Source: Flavobacterium beibuense
Lineage (GTDB): Bacteria; Bacteroidota; Bacteroidia; Flavobacteriales; Flavobacteriaceae
NCBI RefSeq assembly: GCF_004151245.1
Contig: NZ_JUIW01000001.1
Location: 62,001-126,000 of the forward strand
DNA length: 64,000 bases
Reading direction: 5' to 3'
This document shows positions 60,291-64,000 of the stretch, piece after piece. How positions within the stretch are numbered: position 1 is the stretch's first letter; each line of letters opens with the position of its first letter. The position numbers and the translations under genes are program-made. The notes below the pieces were generated by a model. It had not been told where the DNA came from. It saw nothing but the letters and a program-made list of their open reading frames with translations, and did not search any database.

Positions 60291-60797
60291 TTAATACTCA
60301 TCTTCCAAAAAGCCGGTTCTTTTGTGTCCTGCGAAGATGATTATAGTACCCGGATCATAACTAAACTCCCCTTTAAAATAGATACTATCAACTACAACAC
60401 CTGATTCGGTAACTGAAGCACCTTTAAGTATTTTACCGTCAGTTACATTAAAAGTACTTCCCGGGTCTACCAGGTTTTCCTCATCTGTAGTGCTGAAGGT
60501 AAAGTTGTTAAGATCTACCGCTACTGTTCCTTTTATCCAGTAACCGTTTTGATTATCATCTATAAACATCCTGCCGTCTCCGGCATTTGTATCATAAGTT
60601 TTATGAAGTACGTGCTGTGCTAACACATCGCCTGATGCTTCATCTATTATATCAATCCACCACTCTCCGTTCATTGCTACAGATGGAGTGGTTTCCATAC
60701 CGTAGTCATCATAACCATCTTCATCACAAGAAACAATCAGTGTTGTAAACAGAGTTAAGAAGAAGATGTGTACTATATTTAATTTTATTTTTTTCAT
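60291..60797 (-). CDS. Lipid-binding-hydrolase-like lipoprotein of the Sus locus
   Basis: A 168-residue lipoprotein with lipobox IVSC (about Cys24) followed by an acidic spacer (DEDGYDDYG), fitting surface export. The domain (NGEWWIDIID, FIDDNQNGYWIKG, FKGEFSYDPG) matches small lipocalin-like or PF12888-type lipid-binding putative hydrolases found with SusCD pairs in Bacteroidota. Last gene of the locus, 11 bp downstream of the DUF5011-type gene. It probably binds ligand at the surface with SusD; the ligand is unknown. Confidence 0.72.
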   Translation of the reverse strand: MKKIKLNIVHIFFLTLFTTLIVSCDEDGYDDYGMETTPSVAMNGEWWIDIIDEASGDVLAQHVLHKTYDTNAGDGRMFIDDNQNGYWIKGTVAVDLNNFTFSTTDEENLVDPGSTFNVTDGKILKGASVTESGVVVDSIYFKGEFSYDPGTIIIFAGHKRTGFLEDEY

Positions 60798-60808
60798 ATT
60801 GTTCTCTT

Positions 60809-61459
60809 TTATCTTGTGAAATTACGAGTTGCGGTACCGTAATAAGCAGAAGCCGTAAGTACCCAGTTGAAAGAGTCTTGACTGATTATGTTTCCAATGT
60901 TACTTTCTACATCAATTCCTGATTCGGATGCATCAACCTGAAAAGGTACATATACATGAGCATCATCCAGGTTGTAGAATGTTACATTAAGAAGATTTCT
61001 AGAATCAGAAAGAGGCAGTCCTCCGGCATTATTACATTGATATACCCTGTCGCCAAGTTTTGTAACTGTGTTAGGATTACCGTTTCTGAAAAATGTTCCT
61101 TCAAGATTTATTGTGCTTGGATCTGCACTAAGTACAATTACAATTCTTCTTTGTGAAGTTGAGAATCCATCACTGTTAACAGCTGAATAGTAAACATTGT
61201 ATACTCCTGGAGTAGAAGTGTCTACATCTTCAGACCCAACGGTTGTAACCTCAATTTCTTCACCGTTCTCAGTAGCCGATGCTCCTTCTTCAGTATATGT
61301 GTCTCCTACAGAGAGCACTTCAGTTGAAGGGCCATTCATTTCTAATAAGGGATAATAAGTGACCTTAGTTGTGCCAACAGGGTCTTCATATCCGCAGGAA
61401 GCCAGTACGGCAAGTGATAAAATTAATCCTGCTTTTATTGTTTTATATAAGATTTTCAT
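60809..61459 (-). CDS. DUF5011-type Ig-like surface lipoprotein of the Sus locus
   Basis: A 216-residue lipoprotein (lipobox LASC, about Cys20). It has an Ig-like DUF5011 domain (about 35-110) with LSVGDTYTEEGASATENGEE and VDTSTPGVYNVYYSAVNSDG, then a C-terminal ~100-residue beta-rich part. I start at ATG 61459; a longer frame from 61504 would place 15 non-signal residues before the lipoprotein signal. It lies between the SusD-like gene and the lipid-binding lipoprotein, and is typical of an accessory surface glycan- or peptide-binding protein. No enzymatic motif. Confidence 0.78.
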   Translation of the reverse strand: MKILYKTIKAGLILSLAVLASCGYEDPVGTTKVTYYPLLEMNGPSTEVLSVGDTYTEEGASATENGEEIEVTTVGSEDVDTSTPGVYNVYYSAVNSDGFSTSQRRIVIVLSADPSTINLEGTFFRNGNPNTVTKLGDRVYQCNNAGGLPLSDSRNLLNVTFYNLDDAHVYVPFQVDASESGIDVESNIGNIISQDSFNWVLTASAYYGTATRNFTR

Positions 61460-61479
61460 GACTTTAATTTTTTTTGAAA

Positions 61480-63021
61480 TTATTCTGTTTTCTGATCCCA
61501 CCAAACATTATCTGTAAGGCTGGTGTGCTGAGTTATATTAGGATTTCTGTTTACTTCATCATCAGGATAGAATAAAATACTAGGTATTTGTACATTAGGT
61601 AATGTTGAAATAGCAGATGGTATCCTGTTTCCTATTGAATAATCTTCAGTTCCTTCAGGTACTACCTCAGGGAATTTAGTTCTGGTTGCCTCTATATAAG
61701 CTTCAATATTATTGATATAAGGAAGAGAAGCCCATTTTTGAATTATAACCTGTCTTACTAAAGTTTCAGTATCACCTGCTGCATTATATTCATATGCGCC
61801 ACCTGCCTCTGTAAGTGCTGTAGCTGCAGCTGTAGCCTCACCCGCTGTAAATACCGGTATTAGGTTTTCTTCAGTATCGGTTAGATCGTCATCTTTTTCA
61901 AAATACTTAGAATAAGTAAGGAAAGACTGTAGTACACCGTTGTCATATTTTTCTTTTGCTCCTGCTCCGCCTGCATAGCGTATTAAAGCTTCGGCCTGAA
62001 GGAAATTGCTTTCGGCTAATGACATTAAGAAAACCGGAGTTTCCTGCCAAATATTAGGTCTTCCATAAGCAACAGCTGTGTTGTTAAAGTCATTACCTGT
62101 TCCCTGAGAAATTGAAGGGAAGTTTAATGGATCTTCTCCTGCCGGTCTGTATGCTGCCTGTATTCTTATGTCTCCGTTTGATTCATAAAAATCACGTAGT
62201 GTGTTGCTGGCTACATTGTTTACATCACCAAGTCTGTCAATCTGTACTTCATAAAAAGGATTTCTCTTGTTTTGAGTATCTGCAAAGTTTGTAAATGCAG
62301 CATCAACTGTAATAAAGTTGTCTTCGGCTAATAATGCATTTACAGCAGTTGGATTTGCCATAGGAGTATAAGCCATTCTTATATACATTTTTAATTTTAA
62401 TGTATTTGAAAACTCAATCCATCTGGCTACATTACCTCCATATATCTGATCCTGAGAGCCTACACCTCCATTTACTGGGTTTGCTTCGTAAGCAGCAACA
62501 GCCTCGTCTAATTTTGCTATAAGATCTGTATAAACATCTTCTCCAGGAGTTACTGCAGGAGTGATGTTTTCTATACCTTGTAAAGCTTCTGTGTAAGGAA
62601 TATCACCAAATAAGTCTACCATTAACTGAAAAGTATATGCTTTTAAACAGGTTGCGATAACTACAGTACCTGTATCACCGTCTTCTTGTGCAGTAGTTAT
62701 AGTGAACTCCAAGTCGTTTAGACATCCGGCATAAATCTCAGTCCATAATCTGTCGGCATAAGAAGTTGTTAGGTTATATTGGTCAAAAACTTCATATTGG
62801 CTGGCACTAGGAGACTGTGTATGATATTGAGCCCAAAAACCTCCTAAGTTTGTTAATTCACCTCCAAGAATGGTTACTAACGATGCTTCAGAAGAAGCAA
62901 GTGCAAGTCCCTTAGTTATTTGAGCAGGTGAGTTTGGGTCTGTGTTTATATCCAGCTCATCGTCACAGGATGTGAAGACTACTGCAAATGATAATAAGAA
63001 TATTTTAAATATATTTTTCAT
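61480..63021 (-). CDS. SusD-like outer-membrane lipoprotein (SusD-like_2/RagB type)
   Basis: Surface lipoprotein of 513 aa that caps a SusC channel and binds nutrients. Lipobox FTSC (Cys19) is followed by acidic DDELDINTDPNSP, a pattern typical of the SusD-like_2 group (PF12771). Helical TPR-like SusD core includes FWAQYHTQSPSASQYEVFDQY and the VDLFGDIPYTEALQG segment. It is 11 bp downstream of the susC gene. SusD-like_2 members are often associated with uptake of substrates other than starch; no degradative enzyme is visible here to name the substrate. Confidence 0.9.
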   Translation of the reverse strand: MKNIFKIFLLSFAVVFTSCDDELDINTDPNSPAQITKGLALASSEASLVTILGGELTNLGGFWAQYHTQSPSASQYEVFDQYNLTTSYADRLWTEIYAGCLNDLEFTITTAQEDGDTGTVVIATCLKAYTFQLMVDLFGDIPYTEALQGIENITPAVTPGEDVYTDLIAKLDEAVAAYEANPVNGGVGSQDQIYGGNVARWIEFSNTLKLKMYIRMAYTPMANPTAVNALLAEDNFITVDAAFTNFADTQNKRNPFYEVQIDRLGDVNNVASNTLRDFYESNGDIRIQAAYRPAGEDPLNFPSISQGTGNDFNNTAVAYGRPNIWQETPVFLMSLAESNFLQAEALIRYAGGAGAKEKYDNGVLQSFLTYSKYFEKDDDLTDTEENLIPVFTAGEATAAATALTEAGGAYEYNAAGDTETLVRQVIIQKWASLPYINNIEAYIEATRTKFPEVVPEGTEDYSIGNRIPSAISTLPNVQIPSILFYPDDEVNRNPNITQHTSLTDNVWWDQKTE

Positions 63022-63032
63022 GATATTTTTTT

Positions 63033-64000
63033 TTAAAAGTTTGCTTTAATGCTAAAACCAATGCTTCTTGTAGAAGGGTTAGCGCTAAATTCACCAAACT
63101 GACTTTGTAGATCTGTACCAAATGTTGATGCTTCCGGATCAATGTACTGATTGCTTCTTGGTGTCCATATGAATAGGTTACGTCCTATTGCAGATACCTG
63201 TAATCTTTGTACAAATCCGTCGCCTAATAACTTAGATGGTATATCATAGCTTAAAACAACCTCTCTTAATTTAACGAATGACTTGTCTATAACTGTAGCT
63301 CTTGCAAGAGCATCAGCTCTGTAATAATCATCCATGTGTTCCACATCTACCGGAGTAGTGTTAGGTGAGTAAGAAACAGTTCCGTCATCGGCTACATCTT
63401 TAACTACCGATCCCGGTACAATAAATGGTTGACGATCGTTATAAGTTGTAGTTATAGAGTTACCTGTAAATCTTGTGATATCTGCTGTACGAGAGTACAT
63501 TAAACCACCCTGACGAATATCAAACGTAAAATCTAGTGATACACCTTTCCATCTGAAAGTGTTTCCTATACCCATAGTGTAATCGTACTGAGTGTCACCG
63601 TAAACTTCTTTTACAGAAGAGGCTACAGGTACTCCGTTTGCATCAACAACAATGTTTCCGTCCGGATCTGTTTCCGGTACACTACCCATAATAAGGGCGA
63701 TTGGCTGTCCAGGTTGTGCTACTAATGATGTAGTACTTAAACCACCAAGGTCTACCTGTTGGATACGAGGGTCTAGTTCTTCAAGTACCGCGTTGTTTGT
63801 TGCAAAGTTTACTGAAGTGCTCCACTCAAAGCCATCTGTTTTACTTCTTACAAGGTTTAATGTTAATAAAGCTTCAAAACCTTTATTAGAGATAGTACCA
63901 ATGTTAGCTGTTTGATTTGTATAACCACTACTTGGTGCTAACGGAAGATTTAATATCTGATCTTCTACTTTTGCATCATAGTAAGTGGCATCAATTGAGA
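63033..64000 (-). CDS. SusC/RagA-family TonB-linked outer-membrane transporter (5' end missing)
   Basis: The C-terminal ~322 residues of a SusC/RagA porin-like TonB-dependent transporter. The frame stays open through base 64000 on the lower strand, so the N-terminus, plug and start lie outside the window. Visible barrel segments include ATYYDAKVEDQILNLPLAP, NKGFEALLTLNLVRSK, LVAQPGQPIALIMGSVPETD and the typical end YIDPEASTF with a final IKANF (aromatic last residue). It works with the SusD-like protein to import oligosaccharides or peptides. The partial ORF starting at an internal Met at 63689 is not the true start. Confidence 0.92.
   Translation of the reverse strand, partial: SIDATYYDAKVEDQILNLPLAPSSGYTNQTANIGTISNKGFEALLTLNLVRSKTDGFEWSTSVNFATNNAVLEELDPRIQQVDLGGLSTTSLVAQPGQPIALIMGSVPETDPDGNIVVDANGVPVASSVKEVYGDTQYDYTMGIGNTFRWKGVSLDFTFDIRQGGLMYSRTADITRFTGNSITTTYNDRQPFIVPGSVVKDVADDGTVSYSPNTTPVDVEHMDDYYRADALARATVIDKSFVKLREVVLSYDIPSKLLGDGFVQRLQVSAIGRNLFIWTPRSNQYIDPEASTFGTDLQSQFGEFSANPSTRSIGFSIKANF

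Noticed and set aside
63033-63689. 218-residue stand-alone protein at the right edge
   Set aside because: The frame continues open to base 64000 and encodes further SusC barrel sequence, so it is the end of a truncated SusC gene.
1-64000. tRNA, rRNA, CRISPR arrays, insertion sequences, prophage
   Set aside because: No cloverleaf-like or rRNA sequence, no spaced repeats, no transposase or integrase and no phage structural gene was found by eye; a small structured RNA could still be missed without covariance models.

Overview
The window looks like a chromosomal segment from a member of the Flavobacteriaceae, most likely Flavobacterium or a close relative. The evidence is low G+C content, type IX secretion (T9SS) C-terminal sorting domains of both type A and type B, an S46 dipeptidyl-peptidase, a SusC/SusD pair, Mpl, a GbsR-type regulator, and several promoters matching the Bacteroidota -7 element TAnnTTTG. 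It is mostly ordinary chromosome. I see no rRNA, tRNA, CRISPR array, insertion sequence or prophage.

Layout. 1-4.7 kb: the 3' part of a pyruvate dehydrogenase E2 gene, an M28 aminopeptidase lipoprotein, an SDR oxidoreductase, a SprT-like protein and mannose-1-phosphate guanylyltransferase. 4.7-12.7 kb: a 486-bp leader and two tandem paralogous giant cell-surface proteins (about 1250 aa each) with type B T9SS domains. 12.8-17.6 kb: an MlaFE-like ABC transporter pair, two family 2 glycosyltransferases and a Wzx-like flippase. 17.7-24 kb: a KAS III-like enzyme, a group III truncated haemoglobin, gcvP, a UbiA-like membrane protein and a TIGR01777 oxidoreductase. 24-25.8 kb: a GbsR/MarR-type regulator followed by three small membrane proteins, two of them paralogous; two matching 26-bp palindromes mark both promoter regions. 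25.8-34.7 kb: an M3 peptidase, purK-purE-lipoprotein, a GH130 enzyme, an MFS exporter, a DAACS symporter and a helical protein of unknown role. 34.8-40.5 kb: a T9SS type A protein built from a duplicated module, a PagL-like outer-membrane protein, a TonB-dependent receptor and a lipoprotein PQQ-dependent sugar dehydrogenase. 40.7-49.6 kb: hpt, adk, a CBS-domain hemolysin-family protein, a zinc-ribbon/TPR membrane protein beside a membrane HExxH protein, obgE, a DPP7-type S46 peptidase and mpl. 49.7-60.2 kb: a lipoprotein, a DUF1287 protein, radC, an Mrr-like nuclease, an NAD(P)-binding protein, an operon of LolD-like ATPase, His-rich FtsX-like permease, DUF3299-like protein, YjjG nucleotidase and a secreted protein, then rarA, a rhomboid protease and rlmB. 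60.3-64 kb: the 3' part of a SusC-SusD utilisation locus with two accessory lipoproteins, running off the right edge.

The most interesting observations are these. (1) The GbsR-type regulator and its three-gene membrane-protein operon are bracketed by two palindromes of identical 9-8-9 architecture, which suggests a compact autoregulated membrane-stress or osmotic module. (2) The ABC cassette has about 21 histidines in one extracytoplasmic stretch of the permease, is translationally coupled to a DUF3299-like protein, and lies downstream of a perfect palindrome; this fits a metal-handling MacB-type system. (3) A PQQ-dependent dehydrogenase is next to a TonB receptor whose C-terminal half resembles PqqU/YncD, which suggests PQQ scavenging. 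A 14-bp-stem hairpin sits directly in front of the receptor start codon. All functional readings are homology recalled from motifs; no search was run.
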